Positions 26,225 through 36,700 of a stretch of DNA of 53,581 nucleotides are shown here, in pieces; the first letter of the stretch is position 1, and every line of letters starts with the position of its first letter. A program made the translations under genes and the position numbers. A model generated the notes under the pieces. That model had not been told where the DNA came from, did no database searches, and was given only the letters and a program-made list of their open reading frames with translations. Source of the stretch: Veillonella sp. CHU740 (GTDB lineage Bacteria > Bacillota > Negativicutes > Veillonellales > Veillonellaceae); contig NZ_RQVD01000014.1 in NCBI RefSeq assembly GCF_003992055.1, positions 1-53,581 of the forward strand. Reading direction: 5' to 3'.

Positions 26225-28354
26225 ATGCAACAAGCATGGAAAGACTTCAATACAGGTGTATGGGATAAATCCGTGGACGTACGCGATTTTATCCAACGAA
26301 ACTATGTGCCTTATGTAGGCGATGATTCTTTTCTAGTAGGTCCTACAGAACGAACTACTAGACTTTGGCAACGGGTATTAGATTTATATGAGGAAGAACG
26401 ACAAAAAGGTTCTGTCATCGATGCAGATACTGATGTAGCAACTCATATTACGGCACATGCCCCTGGATATATTATTAAAGAAGATGAACAAATTGTAGGT
26501 CTTCAAACTGATTATCCTTTAAAACGTGCCATGTTCCCTTATGGTGGTTTACGAACTGCTAAAAGTGCTATCGAAGAGTATGGTTACAAAATGGATCCAA
26601 CTCTTGAAAGCTTCTTTAAAACTCATCGTAAGACACACAATGATGGTGTATTTGATGTATATACACCTGAGATGAGAGCTGCTCGCTCTGCTCACATTAT
26701 TACGGGCCTACCTGACGCGTATAGTCGCGGCCGAATTATCGGTGATTATCGCCGTGTAGCCTTATATGGTATTGATTATTTGATCAAAGACAAAGAAGAT
26801 CAATTCAACATCACCATGGGCGATATGATGCCAGATGTCATTCGTGACCGCGAAGAAATTCGAGATCAAATCCGTTCTTTAAAAGAGTTAAAAGAAATGG
26901 CTGCGTCCTATGGATTTGACATCTCCAAACCTGCTACTGATGTAAAAGAAGCTATCCAATGGCTATACTTTGGCTATTTGGGCGCTATCAAAGAACAAAA
27001 CGGTGCAGCTATGTCCATCGGACGTAACTCCACTTTCTTGGACATTTATGCAGAACGTGATTTGAAATCTGGTAAATATACAGAAGAACAAATCCAAGAA
27101 ATGGTGGATCACTTTATTATGAAATTGCGCATGGTTCGTTTCGCACGTATCCATGAATACAACAATTTATTTACAGGTGACCCTGTGTGGACAACTGAGT
27201 CTATCGGTGGTATGGGTACTGACGGACGTACATTAGTGTCTAAAACTGCATTCCGTATTTTACATACGTTGCAAAATCTTGGTCCTGCTCCAGAGCCTAA
27301 CTTGACAGTACTTTGGTCCCCTTCCCTCCCTGAAGGATTTAAAAAGTTCTGTGCGAAGCTCTCTATTGCAACATCTTCTATTCAATATGAAAATGATGAA
27401 ATCATGCGCCCTAACTCTGGCGATGATTATGCGATCGCTTGCTGCGTATCTCCAATGCGTATTGGTAAAGAAATGCAATTCTTTGGTGCTCGCTGCAACT
27501 TAGCAAAAGCATTACTGTACGCAATCAATGGTGGCGTAGATGAAAAGCTGAAAAAACAAGTAGGTCCAAAATACCGCCCTATTACTTCAGAATACCTTGA
27601 CTTCGACGAAGTCATGGAACGCTTTGAAGATATGACGGAATGGTTAGCTGGTGTCTATGTGAATGCCTTGAACATCATTCATTATATGCATGATAAATAT
27701 GCTTATGAAAAATTGGAAATGGCATTGCATGACCGCAAGGTGACACGTTGGTTCGCTACAGGTATCGCTGGTCTTTCCGTAGTAGCCGATTCTCTATCTG
27801 CTATTAAATATGCGAAAGTAAAACCGATTCGTGATGATAATGGTATTGCTGTAGACTTTGAAATCGAAGGTGACTTCCCTAAATATGGTAATGATGATGA
27901 CCGGGTAGACCAATTGGCTGCCACTGTGGTATCTGGATTTATGAATAAAATTCGTAAACATCCTACCTATCGTCAATCTGTACCAACTATGTCACTCTTA
28001 ACGATTACATCAAATGTGGTATACGGCAATGCCACTGGTGCTACACCTGATGGACGTAAAGCAGGTATTCCATTTGCTCCAGGTGCAAACCCTATGCACG
28101 GACGCGATGAACATGGCGCAATTTCTTCCTTAGCATCCGTTGCTAAAATGCCATGGCGAGATTGTTGCGATGGTATTTCTAATACCTTCTCCATCATCCC
28201 AGATTCCCTTGGTAAATCTGGCGAGTCGATGGTAACTTTAGGCGACCTAGATTTAGACTTGGACCTAGGCAATATTGAACATGCCTTGGCAGATGGTTGC
28301 GAAAATCTAGCGTGCCGTGAACCTAATATTACAATTCCTGAAGAAAAGGAGTAA
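26225..28354 (+). CDS. pflB: Pyruvate formate-lyase catalytic chain lacking the glycyl-radical domain
   Basis: Converts pyruvate and CoA to formate and acetyl-CoA. 709 residues from the ATG at 26225, which has GGAGG upstream; an ORF start at 26090 lacks support. The family core is clear: [63 protein letters not shown], the catalytic pair Cys406-Cys407 in AIACCVSPM, and [19 protein letters not shown]. The chain stops after [13 protein letters not shown] and a novel tail containing [10 protein letters not shown] and CENLAC. The RVSGYAV glycyl-radical segment, present at the end of ordinary 760-residue PFL, is encoded by the next gene. The two chains must work together. Confidence 0.95.
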   Translation: MQQAWKDFNTGVWDKSVDVRDFIQRNYVPYVGDDSFLVGPTERTTRLWQRVLDLYEEERQKGSVIDADTDVATHITAHAPGYIIKEDEQIVGLQTDYPLKRAMFPYGGLRTAKSAIEEYGYKMDPTLESFFKTHRKTHNDGVFDVYTPEMRAARSAHIITGLPDAYSRGRIIGDYRRVALYGIDYLIKDKEDQFNITMGDMMPDVIRDREEIRDQIRSLKELKEMAASYGFDISKPATDVKEAIQWLYFGYLGAIKEQNGAAMSIGRNSTFLDIYAERDLKSGKYTEEQIQEMVDHFIMKLRMVRFARIHEYNNLFTGDPVWTTESIGGMGTDGRTLVSKTAFRILHTLQNLGPAPEPNLTVLWSPSLPEGFKKFCAKLSIATSSIQYENDEIMRPNSGDDYAIACCVSPMRIGKEMQFFGARCNLAKALLYAINGGVDEKLKKQVGPKYRPITSEYLDFDEVMERFEDMTEWLAGVYVNALNIIHYMHDKYAYEKLEMALHDRKVTRWFATGIAGLSVVADSLSAIKYAKVKPIRDDNGIAVDFEIEGDFPKYGNDDDRVDQLAATVVSGFMNKIRKHPTYRQSVPTMSLLTITSNVVYGNATGATPDGRKAGIPFAPGANPMHGRDEHGAISSLASVAKMPWRDCCDGISNTFSIIPDSLGKSGESMVTLGDLDLDLDLGNIEHALADGCENLACREPNITIPEEKE

Positions 28355-28356
28355 CT

Positions 28357-28596
28357 ATGACAAACGAACAACAAGTAGATAATTTAGTACAGTTATTAGA
28401 CGGCTACAGCAAAAAAGGTGGCCATCACTTAAACGTAAACGTATTCAATCGTGAAACATTACTAGATGCACAAAAACATCCTGAATTGTATCCACAATTG
28501 ACAATTCGCGTTTCTGGCTATGCTGTACATTTCAACAAATTGACGAAAGCACAACAAGACGAAGTTATTTCTCGTACTTTCCATCAATCCATGTAA
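28357..28596 (+). CDS. grcA: Separate glycyl-radical chain of pyruvate formate-lyase (GrcA/YfiD-like)
   Basis: 79 residues equivalent to the C-terminus of standard [23 protein letters not shown], then [19 protein letters not shown], ending SRTFHQSM. Gly54 in RVSGYAV is the expected radical site. The ATG lies two bases after the pflB stop and has AAGGAG at the end of pflB, so it is a real gene start and not a frameshift product. E. coli YfiD/GrcA is a spare part for oxygen-damaged PFL; here the large chain has no such domain of its own, so this chain is probably essential for activity. Confidence 0.95.
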   Translation: MTNEQQVDNLVQLLDGYSKKGGHHLNVNVFNRETLLDAQKHPELYPQLTIRVSGYAVHFNKLTKAQQDEVISRTFHQSM

Positions 28597-28602
28597 TCTA
28601 GT

Positions 28603-29376
28603 ATGGTAGGTCGTATTCATTCCATTGAGACTATGGGAACCGTTGATGGACCAGGCATGCGATTTGTCCTCTTCCTTCAAGGTTGTCCATTGCGATGTGC
28701 CTATTGCCACAATCCAGACACTTGGGATCCCTCAACGTATGCCCAAGAAATGACTGTGGCAGATGTGTGGACACAATTTGAAAGGAATCGAGACTTTTAT
28801 ATCACTGGTGGCATCACTGTTACTGGTGGCGAAGCATTGTTGCAACTCCCTTTTATTATCGAACTCTTTACCTTATTCAAGGAAAAAGGAATTCATACTT
28901 GTCTCGACACAAGTGGGATTTGCTACACACAAGAACAGGCTAGTGAGTACGAAAAGCTTCTTTCCGTTACAGATTTAGTCATTCTTGATGTGAAAGAGAT
29001 CGATTCCTCTATACACGAAACACTAACCGGCAAACCTAATGATGCAGTCCTAGCGTTCGCTAAATTTGTAGACGCTCATGGAACAGATTTTTGGGTGCGC
29101 CACGTGGTAGTCCCAACCATCACAGATAATCGCGATCGCTGGTATCGGCTTGGTTTCTTTCTAGGGGCCTTCAAACATTTGAAAGCCGTAGATTGTTTAC
29201 CGTACCACGTCATGGGGGTGAATAAGTATGAAAGTCTTGGAATCTCCTATCGCTTAGATGGAGTTCCTCCCCTCTCAAAAGCTGACGCACAGCGTGCACT
29301 CCGCGTTGTCCTATCAGGAATTCGCGACTACCGCAGACGGTTGTGGTGTCCTATTACGGATGCTCCACAATCGTAA
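28603..29376 (+). CDS. pflA: Pyruvate formate-lyase activating enzyme (radical SAM)
   Basis: Generates the glycyl radical on PFL using SAM and a 4Fe-4S cluster. 257 residues. HSIETMGTVDGPGMRFVLFLQGCPLRCAYCHNPDTW contains the CxxxCxxC cluster motif, followed by GGITVTGGEALLQ (GGE SAM motif), and LDVKEIDSSIHETLTG. It starts six bases after grcA without a clear Shine-Dalgarno, so it is probably translationally coupled. A terminator follows at 29407. Its natural substrate here would be Gly54 of the small chain docked on the large chain. Confidence 0.96.
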   Translation: MVGRIHSIETMGTVDGPGMRFVLFLQGCPLRCAYCHNPDTWDPSTYAQEMTVADVWTQFERNRDFYITGGITVTGGEALLQLPFIIELFTLFKEKGIHTCLDTSGICYTQEQASEYEKLLSVTDLVILDVKEIDSSIHETLTGKPNDAVLAFAKFVDAHGTDFWVRHVVVPTITDNRDRWYRLGFFLGAFKHLKAVDCLPYHVMGVNKYESLGISYRLDGVPPLSKADAQRALRVVLSGIRDYRRRLWCPITDAPQS

Positions 29377-29406
29377 GCTCATACAAATACTTTTCTTGAT
29401 TTTTAT

Positions 29407-29445
29407 AAAAGCGCACTATCCTTCGTGGATGGTGCGCTTTTTTTG
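29407..29445 (+). terminator. Intrinsic terminator of the pfl operon
   Basis: A stem from AAAGCGCACTATCC and GGATGGTGCGCTTT with a TTCGT loop region and one G-U pair, followed by seven T's. Confidence 0.9.
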
Positions 29446-29479
29446 TTCATATGTTGATATTCATTTCTTATGGATAGCT

Positions 29480-29508
29480 TTTACATATTAGATAAATAGT
29501 TGTATAAT
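29480..29508 (+). promoter_or_regulatory. gltS promoter
   Basis: TTTACA (29480-29485), 17-base spacer, TATAAT (29503-29508). Start of transcription expected near 29515. Confidence 0.75.
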
Positions 29509-29514
29509 GAGGGA

Positions 29515-29611
29515 GTATTATTTCAGACTATCGCGCTATGATTTAAGGTTCAAGTGAATCCTCAACTCTGCACCATCATAGTCTTTTGTATCTAAAGTTA
29601 GGAGGCATTTC
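29515..29611 (+). promoter_or_regulatory. gltS leader with two competing hairpins
   Basis: AGACTAT (29525-29531) can pair with ATAGTCT (29578-29584). CTATGAT (29536-29542) can pair with ATCATAG (29575-29581). The 3' partners overlap, so only one can form. GGTTCAAGTGAATCC adds an inner hairpin. The AGGAGG ribosome binding site follows. Regulation of the transporter is possible, but the ligand is unknown. Confidence 0.4.
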
Positions 29612-30793
29612 ATGGCATCGTCGAACATGCTACAATTACACCTTGGCCCTGTTGAGACGGTCATACTCTCGCTGTTTTCCTTTTTACTGGGCACCTTTAT
29701 GCACAAACACATCAATATCTTGCATCGTTGGGCTATCCCAGTTCCGGCTATTGGCGGTTTAACCGTGGCAATAATTGTATTCCTATTACAAATTTCTGGT
29801 CTTATTTTAATCACCTTGGACAAGGCTGTTCTTGTTCCCGCTATGGTGGCATTCTTTGCCACAATGGGTCTAGTAGCGCCCGTGCAAATTTGTACATCTT
29901 CGCTGAAAGCCATCCCTCGTTACTGGGGCATGAGTACTTTGCTTGTGGTTATGCAAATCAGCATCGGTTTAGGACTAGCTAGTCTATTTGGATTAGACAA
30001 ACACTATGCTATTTTATTAGGCTCTCTATCTCTTGAAAGTAGTTACTCTTTCGTATCTGCTTTAGGTCATGATTTAGGAAATGCATTAAACGGTGAGACT
30101 GTAGCACATGGTATTATTGCGTTCACTACCATTATCGGTGTATTCATCGGTGGTCCTATGGGACAATATTTAATCGAAAAGTTCAATCGCTATGAAACAG
30201 CACCTCCTCCACCAGATTCACCAGCACCGACACCGGTTGGGATTATCGTAAACTTATTGTTAGTTCTTATCTGTGTCAGCATTGGTATTGGTGGATCCCA
30301 TTACTTATTGGATACCTTTGGTTTGCACATTCCTACGTTTATCGTATCTATGTTATTGGCCATTGCTATCCGTAATGGTGGCGATGCCATGGGCCAAACT
30401 TTCATCAATTCTAAAGCCATTGCCTTGTTTAGCCAAATTAGTATTACAATCTTCTTAACTACTGTGTTCATGAGCGTACCTGTAATCGCATTAAATTCTT
30501 TGACTGGACCTATGCTTGTAATTTTAGTTGTACAAATCATTGCAATTATTCTGTTTACACGATTTATTGTGTTCCCTGTGCTGTGTAAAGATTACGACGG
30601 CGTTGTCATCGGTGCTGCATTACTTGGTCACGGCTTAGGTATCACACCAAACACAGTAGCAACTATCGCTACCCTCGGTGGTCGCTATAGAAAATCCGTA
30701 AAAGCTTTCCTAGTTGTTCCTATTACAGCTACTGTATTAATCAATGTGTTTGGTATACCTATTCTACATTGGATCATGCAGTTTTATTGGTAA
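29612..30793 (+). CDS. gltS: GltS-family sodium/glutamate-type symporter
   Basis: 393 residues with about ten transmembrane segments in two halves, matching the GltS (ESS) fold, which imports glutamate with sodium in characterised members. The paired re-entrant motifs are seen as LLGSLSLESSYSFVSALG in the first half and GHGLGITPNTVATIATLG in the second. AGGAGG precedes the ATG. The first re-entrant motif differs from E. coli GltS, so the substrate could be another carboxylate. It is a monocistronic unit between the pfl terminator and a bidirectional terminator. Confidence 0.85.
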   Translation: MASSNMLQLHLGPVETVILSLFSFLLGTFMHKHINILHRWAIPVPAIGGLTVAIIVFLLQISGLILITLDKAVLVPAMVAFFATMGLVAPVQICTSSLKAIPRYWGMSTLLVVMQISIGLGLASLFGLDKHYAILLGSLSLESSYSFVSALGHDLGNALNGETVAHGIIAFTTIIGVFIGGPMGQYLIEKFNRYETAPPPPDSPAPTPVGIIVNLLLVLICVSIGIGGSHYLLDTFGLHIPTFIVSMLLAIAIRNGGDAMGQTFINSKAIALFSQISITIFLTTVFMSVPVIALNSLTGPMLVILVVQIIAIILFTRFIVFPVLCKDYDGVVIGAALLGHGLGITPNTVATIATLGGRYRKSVKAFLVVPITATVLINVFGIPILHWIMQFYW

Positions 30794-30804
30794 ATATATA
30801 ATAT

Positions 30805-30842
30805 AAAATCCCCAATCCATTCACTGGACTGGGGATTTTTTA
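30805..30842. terminator. Bidirectional terminator between gltS and gntP
   Basis: A 15-base stem (30805-30819 with 30825-30839, one mismatch) flanked by A's and T's on both sides (AAAATCCCC and GGGGATTTTTT). The convergent genes end on either side. Confidence 0.85.
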
Positions 30843-32162
30843 TTATAAGAATAAATTAATGATTTCTACACCAATTAATCCACATACGGCAATGACTGTT
30901 TCCACCATACACCAAGAGCGTAATGTTTGTTTGACAGATAATCCGAAAAACTCTTTGAACAACCAGAATCCTGGATCATTGGGTGGGCTAAAGAATACTG
31001 AACCAGCACCTACGGCGATTACCATCAATTCAGGACTAACACCTGTTAATGGAATCAACGGTGCTACGATACCGCCAGCTGTCATAGCTGCCACTGTAGC
31101 GGAGCCTACAGCAATACGAATCACCACAGCAATTAACCAAGCTAATACTAATGGAGATACATTCACTTGCATCACAAGTTCACCGATGTAAGTACCCACA
31201 CCGCTATCGATCAATACTTGTTTTAATGCTCCACCAGCGCCTACAACGAATAGAATCATAGCTACTGTTAAAATCGCTTTTTCGGAAGTAGCCATAATCT
31301 CTTTCATAGATTTACCACGAGCAAATCCAAATGTATAGAAAGCAATGATAATAGAAATTGTCAATGCTACAGATGGGTCACCAATAAAATTAAGAATTAC
31401 CATAATAGCAGATGTTTTTGGTAAATTCATCATTTTACCGATCGCTGTAGCTGCCATCAAGATAACTGGTACTAAGGCTGTAAAGATGGATACTCCAAAG
31501 GATGGCATTTCCTCTTCTGTAAATTCCTTATCATTGTGAAGACCTTCAGGGATATCTGTTTTGATGTCTTTCACAGTGTTATACAACAATGGGCCTGCCA
31601 AAATAACTGTAGGAATACCGATTAAAATACCATACACCAAGGTTAATCCAATATCTGCATTGAATAATACAGAAATCGCTGTTGGACCTGGATGTGGAGG
31701 CAAGAAACCATGTGTTACAGATAAGGCAGCTACCATTGGCATACCTACCTCTAACAATGGAATATCTGCAGATTTAGCAATGGTAAAGATTAAAGGAATT
31801 AATAAGACGAAACCGATTTCATAGAATAAAGCAATACCTACAATGAATCCAGTTAAACATACGGCCCATCTTACATTATTACGACCAAACATGTTGATCA
31901 AAGTAGTAGCAATACGTTGTGCTCCACCACTATCGGCCATCAATTTACCTAAAATAGCACCAAAGCCTACTACGATTGTTAAACTACCTAAAGTAGCTCC
32001 TAAGCCTTTTTGGATGGTTGGGAAAATCTTATCGATTGGCAATCCTTCTCCAAAGGCTAATAATACACAGGCCAATAGCAATGATAAAAAGCTATTCATC
32101 TTTACTTTTACGATTAGGAAAAATAGTAAAATAATTCCTAATGCAAGAATGATTAATGGCAT
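30843..32162 (-). CDS. gntP: Gluconate permease (GntP family)
   Basis: 439 residues with about twelve to fourteen hydrophobic segments. GntP family features include AFGEGLPIDKIFPTIQKGLG, VVGFGAILGKLMADSGGAQRIA, THGFLPPHPGPTAISVLFNADIG and, near the C-terminus, VGAGSVFFSPPNDPGFWLFKEF. Such permeases take up gluconate or related hexonates with protons. It is 18 bases downstream of the gluconate kinase gene, which supports the substrate assignment. GGAG lies 8 bases before the ATG. Confidence 0.92.
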   Translation of the reverse strand: MPLIILALGIILLFFLIVKVKMNSFLSLLLACVLLAFGEGLPIDKIFPTIQKGLGATLGSLTIVVGFGAILGKLMADSGGAQRIATTLINMFGRNNVRWAVCLTGFIVGIALFYEIGFVLLIPLIFTIAKSADIPLLEVGMPMVAALSVTHGFLPPHPGPTAISVLFNADIGLTLVYGILIGIPTVILAGPLLYNTVKDIKTDIPEGLHNDKEFTEEEMPSFGVSIFTALVPVILMAATAIGKMMNLPKTSAIMVILNFIGDPSVALTISIIIAFYTFGFARGKSMKEIMATSEKAILTVAMILFVVGAGGALKQVLIDSGVGTYIGELVMQVNVSPLVLAWLIAVVIRIAVGSATVAAMTAGGIVAPLIPLTGVSPELMVIAVGAGSVFFSPPNDPGFWLFKEFFGLSVKQTLRSWCMVETVIAVCGLIGVEIINLFL

Positions 32163-32180
32163 TTCTAATCTCCTTTCAAA

Positions 32181-33734
32181 TTATAAACGACTAAATGGAT
32201 GTTCCTTTTGGAACTGAACAAGACGTGCCAAATCGTCTTTCATATGAATATACAAACTTTCATAAATAGAGAAAAGTTCTTCATATACGGCTTGATGTTG
32301 CTCCTTAGGGTGATAGATACATTCAGGCTGTACTAGCTCTGCTGTATCCTTAATATCCGACAAAGTTCCATCAGAAATAAACCCTAACACAGCAGCGCCA
32401 AAGGAGGCACCTTCACTATTATTTGGTAATGTGATATGTTCACCGAATATATCACTCATAATTTGTACCCATAATTCAGATTTAGTGAAAGAACCACTAA
32501 TGCGGATATCTTTCACCTCTTCAAACTCACGTAATGCATCAAGAACAAAGCGCAAGCTATAACAAATCCCTTCCATTGTGGCGCGAATCATGTAAGAGCG
32601 ACTATGATTTAAAGATAAGCCTACGAATGCACCACGCAAATCAGAGTTCCAATAAGGAGCTCGTTCACCAGTAAAGTATGGCATTAATAGCAAGCCACCA
32701 GATCCAGCTGGTACATGTCTTGCTTTCATAGTCATTAAATCATAAGGGTCCACCGATAATTGTTCCATTTGTGAACCATGATAATGTAAAATCCGATCAC
32801 GCATCCAACGCAAAATCATGCCACCATTGTTGATCGCTCCACCAGCCACCCACATGGTATCCGTTAAATTATAGCACCAAGTACGACCTTTGGGATCCAT
32901 TTGTGGCTTTTCTGTAAGCATACGGATAGCACCAGAGGTACCTATAGTAGCACTTAACTGTCCTTTAGAAACAGCGCCAATACCAACATTTACCAACACT
33001 CCATCAGTGGCGCCGATGACAACTGGCGTGTCCACAGGTAAACCTAAACGCTCTGCTACACCTGCTACTAACTTACCACTATAGGTTGTGGATACTACCT
33101 TAGGCAGTTGTTCCTCTTGAATCCCTACATAGTCTAAAATTTCAGAATCCCAAGATTCTGTGAAGGCATTAAATAAACCAGAACTAGAGGCCACAGATTT
33201 ATCCGTTACCCACTCTCCTGTCATCAATCGGAACATATAATCTTTGATAGATCCAATATGAGCCATACGAGCAAAGATTTCAGGCTGATTTTCTTTGACC
33301 CATATGATTTTAGCCAATGGATACGACGCGTGTAGCGGACAGCCTGTTCTAAAGTAGAATTGCTTACACTGTTCGTCTTGTTCCATGCGGTGCACAATAT
33401 TGGAGCTTCTGCTATCCGCCCAGGTAATCATATTCCCTAATAAATCAAACTGTTTATCTTGAGGAATAAAACTGTGCATCACAGAACTTAAGGCAATCCC
33501 AGATATAGTCACTAATTTATATTGTAACTCTTTTACTACACCAGCGATAACTTCTTCTGCAGCATCATAAATTTGTTGAGGATTTTGCTCTGCTCGATCA
33601 TATTGTGGTGTTTCTAGTGGATAGAAAGCATCTCGTACAGCTACCGATTTACCTTGTGCTGTATATGCCATGGCACGTACGCCTGTGGTTCCCACATCAA
33701 CGCCTATCCATACTGCTTCTCTAACTTCTGACAT
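32181..33734 (-). CDS. gntK: FGGY-family carbohydrate kinase, probably gluconokinase
   Basis: 517 residues. The ATG at 33734 (MSEVREAVWIGVDVGTTGVRAM) has AGGAG seven bases upstream; a TTG at 33755 overlaps that site and is less likely. FGGY features: the N-terminal phosphate loop VDVGTTG, NMITWADSRSS, GLLLMPYFTGERAPYWN (FGGY signature 2 area), and ISGSFTKSELWVQIMSDIFG. Phosphorylates a sugar acid with ATP. The neighbouring GntP permease suggests gluconate, feeding the pentose phosphate route. It begins just past the polC stop, with its ribosome binding site at that junction, so it is probably co-transcribed with the replication genes. Confidence 0.88.
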   Translation of the reverse strand: MSEVREAVWIGVDVGTTGVRAMAYTAQGKSVAVRDAFYPLETPQYDRAEQNPQQIYDAAEEVIAGVVKELQYKLVTISGIALSSVMHSFIPQDKQFDLLGNMITWADSRSSNIVHRMEQDEQCKQFYFRTGCPLHASYPLAKIIWVKENQPEIFARMAHIGSIKDYMFRLMTGEWVTDKSVASSSGLFNAFTESWDSEILDYVGIQEEQLPKVVSTTYSGKLVAGVAERLGLPVDTPVVIGATDGVLVNVGIGAVSKGQLSATIGTSGAIRMLTEKPQMDPKGRTWCYNLTDTMWVAGGAINNGGMILRWMRDRILHYHGSQMEQLSVDPYDLMTMKARHVPAGSGGLLLMPYFTGERAPYWNSDLRGAFVGLSLNHSRSYMIRATMEGICYSLRFVLDALREFEEVKDIRISGSFTKSELWVQIMSDIFGEHITLPNNSEGASFGAAVLGFISDGTLSDIKDTAELVQPECIYHPKEQHQAVYEELFSIYESLYIHMKDDLARLVQFQKEHPFSRL

Positions 33735-33747
33735 ATCATAACTCCTA

Positions 33748-36700
33748 TTATCCAAATAAATTCATTTGTTCATCTTCTGGCAAGTCCTGTAAACACCCTA
33801 GCTCTACCATACGATTCGCTATGGTCTGTGACATCTTCGTTCGTCGTCGCAGATCCTTAATCGATAAGAAGTCTGCTTTTTCTCTCTCTTCTACGATCAA
33901 ATCTGCCACTTTTTCACCTAAACTATCCACAGCCACAAATGGAGGTAATAAAGAAGTTTCATCTTTAATCGCAAATCGTCTAGAGGCAGATGTAGCTAAG
34001 TCTACATTTGCAAAATGATATCCTCTTTGTTTCATTTCCAAGGATACCTCTAAGGCTGAAATTAAATCTTTTTCCTTTGGAGATGCTTCATACTTAGCCT
34101 CTAATGCCTTTAATCGTTTAAACTCTCGTTGCTGTTCTTCTAAAGAGCCCATCATAATTTTCAAGTCAAATGCTTTCGCACGAATCGAAAAATACGACGC
34201 ATAAAAAGCCAACGGATAGTTGATCTTATACCAAGCAATGCGGAATGCCATCATAACATACGCAACAGCATGGGCTCTTGGGAATAAATAGGAAATCTTT
34301 TTACAAGAAGCAATAAACCACTCTGGTACATTGGCGGCGCGCATTTGATCTTCATAATCTGTTTGCGCTACACCTTCTTTATTTCGCTTCTCTATGCCTT
34401 TACCCTTACGCACATTTTCCATAACGGAAAAGGCTACGTTATCAGCTACACCATGATTGCGCAAAAAGTTCATAATATCATCGCGAGTCGAAATGGCTTC
34501 ATTCAGTTTACAGGTACCTGTTTTAATTAATGTTTGTGCATTATCCACCCATACATTGGTCCCATGAGAGAATCCAGATATACGAACTAGATCAGAAAAC
34601 GTTTGTGGCTTTGAATCTTCCAACATGGCCCGTACGAATCCTGTTCCTGATTCTGGCACAGCCAACGTTGCTACTTTGTCACCTTGTAATTGTGCAGGGG
34701 TTAAGCCTAATGCTTTCGTAGAGGAAAACAAACTCAATGTATCAGGGTCATCGAAAGGAATACTCGTAGAAGGTACCCCTGTCATATCTTCTAACATCCT
34801 GATGATAGTAGGATCATCATGACCCAATATATCAAGTTTAGTCATACGACCTTCAATCGAGTGATAATCAAAATGGGTTGTTATAATACCACTTTCTTTT
34901 TTATTAGCCGGATATTGGACAGGCGTAAAATGATGTACATCCATATCTCGAGGACAAACCATAATCCCCCCTGGATGTTGCCCAGTTGTATTCTTTACCT
35001 TCGTAAATCCTGTAGACAAACGTTCAATAAAAGCGCGACGTTTTTGTAAATCATTAGCTTCTGCATATTTAAATGTATATCCTACAGCTGTTTTATCTGC
35101 TATCGTACCAATGGTTCCCGCTCTAAAGACATTATCGCGCCCAAAGAGTTCTTCTGTGTATTTATGTGCACGTCCCTGATAATCTCCAGAAAAGTTCAAG
35201 TCAATATCAGGCACTTTGTCTCCATGGAACCCCATAAAAATAGCAAATGGAATATCATGACCATTCGCTATGAGTGGTGTACCACATTCTGGACACTCTC
35301 TACGTGGTAAATCAAAGCCCCCAGCGTATTCCCCTTTTAGATAAAACTCACTCCATTTGCAATGAGGACACACATAATGTGGCTCCAATGGGTTTACTTC
35401 TGTAATATCAGCCATGGTAGCTACAAAAGAAGAACCTACGGAACCACGAGAACCAACTAAATATCCATCATCTAATGATTTTTTTACTAATTTATGGGCG
35501 ATATAATACAACACACCAAAGCCATTGCCAATGATACTTTTTAATTCATAATCTAACCGATCCTGTACTGTTTTCGGTAATGGGTCTCCATAGATAGCCT
35601 TAGCTTTTGCATAGCACATATCTTCAAGAGCTTTATCTGCCCCTTCAATTTTAGGCGAGTAGGTACCATTAGGAATTGGCACGATATGGTCAATACGATC
35701 ATTAATTGCTCTTGTATTGGTCACAACCACTTCGTAAGCGATGTCTTCCCCTAAATACGAAAATTCCTGTAACATTTCTTCTGTTGTACGCATGTGCATA
35801 CAAGGCTTATCTTTTACATCTTTTATATCACAAGCCGTTAGCATAATCTCACGGTATTGTTTATCTTCTGGATGTAAATAGTGTACATTTCCCGTGGCAG
35901 CCACCGGTATTTGTAAAGCATGACCTATATCAACGATGCGATGATTGATTGCTTTCAAATCTTCTTCTGTTTTCAATAGTCCTAGCTTTATAAAGTCTTT
36001 ATAGTATTCATGAGGTTGAATTTCTAAATAGTCATAAAATCTAGCAATATCCTGTAGCTCTTCATCAGATGCTCCATGTGCCACCGCTTGTATCAATTCT
36101 CCTTTTTTACAAGCAGAGCCTAGAATGATGCCTTCTCTGTGATCAAGAATGACTTCTCGAGGTAGCCGAGGATATTCGTCAAAATAATTCAAATGACTAA
36201 TGGATATCATCTTATACAGGTTGCGAAGGCCCACCATATTTTTAGCTAATATAATAATATGGTTAGGTGTTTTTTGGTCTTCTTGGTCTATTAAATATCC
36301 TTCCACTCCATAGAGAATTTTAACTCCTTTTTCAGCGGCATAGGCTTGTGCTTCTGGAAACGCTTGTACAACACCGTGATCTGTAATGGCTACAGCAGGG
36401 TGCCCCCACTCCTTAGCTAGGCTAACAATATCTTTCACCGCTACAAGAGCATTTTTGTCAGACATTTTTGTATGTAAATGTAATTCTACTCGTGTTTCTT
36501 CACGATTTTCAGTGCGTACTTCTATAGATTCTGATGGAATCGGTCGGACAGACTCCATATCCAACACATAATCCTTTACATACTCTTCATCATAGATGAC
36601 CTCTCCTTTAATCTGAACTTTTTTAGCAGATTTTAGGATTTTAAAAAGTTGTGGTCCATCTTCAGAGGCTCTCGTAAATCGTTTCACACACAAACTGTTG

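Noticed and set aside
28340-28360. Frameshift or sequencing error splitting pyruvate formate-lyase
   Set aside because: The second frame has its own AAGGAG and ATG two bases after a clean stop, and the first chain has a distinct tail that is not part of normal PFL, so the split looks evolved.
29540-29575. tRNA-like T-arm (GGTTCAAGTGAATCC)
   Set aside because: Loop size and flanking stems do not fit a tRNA; it is an inner hairpin of the gltS leader.
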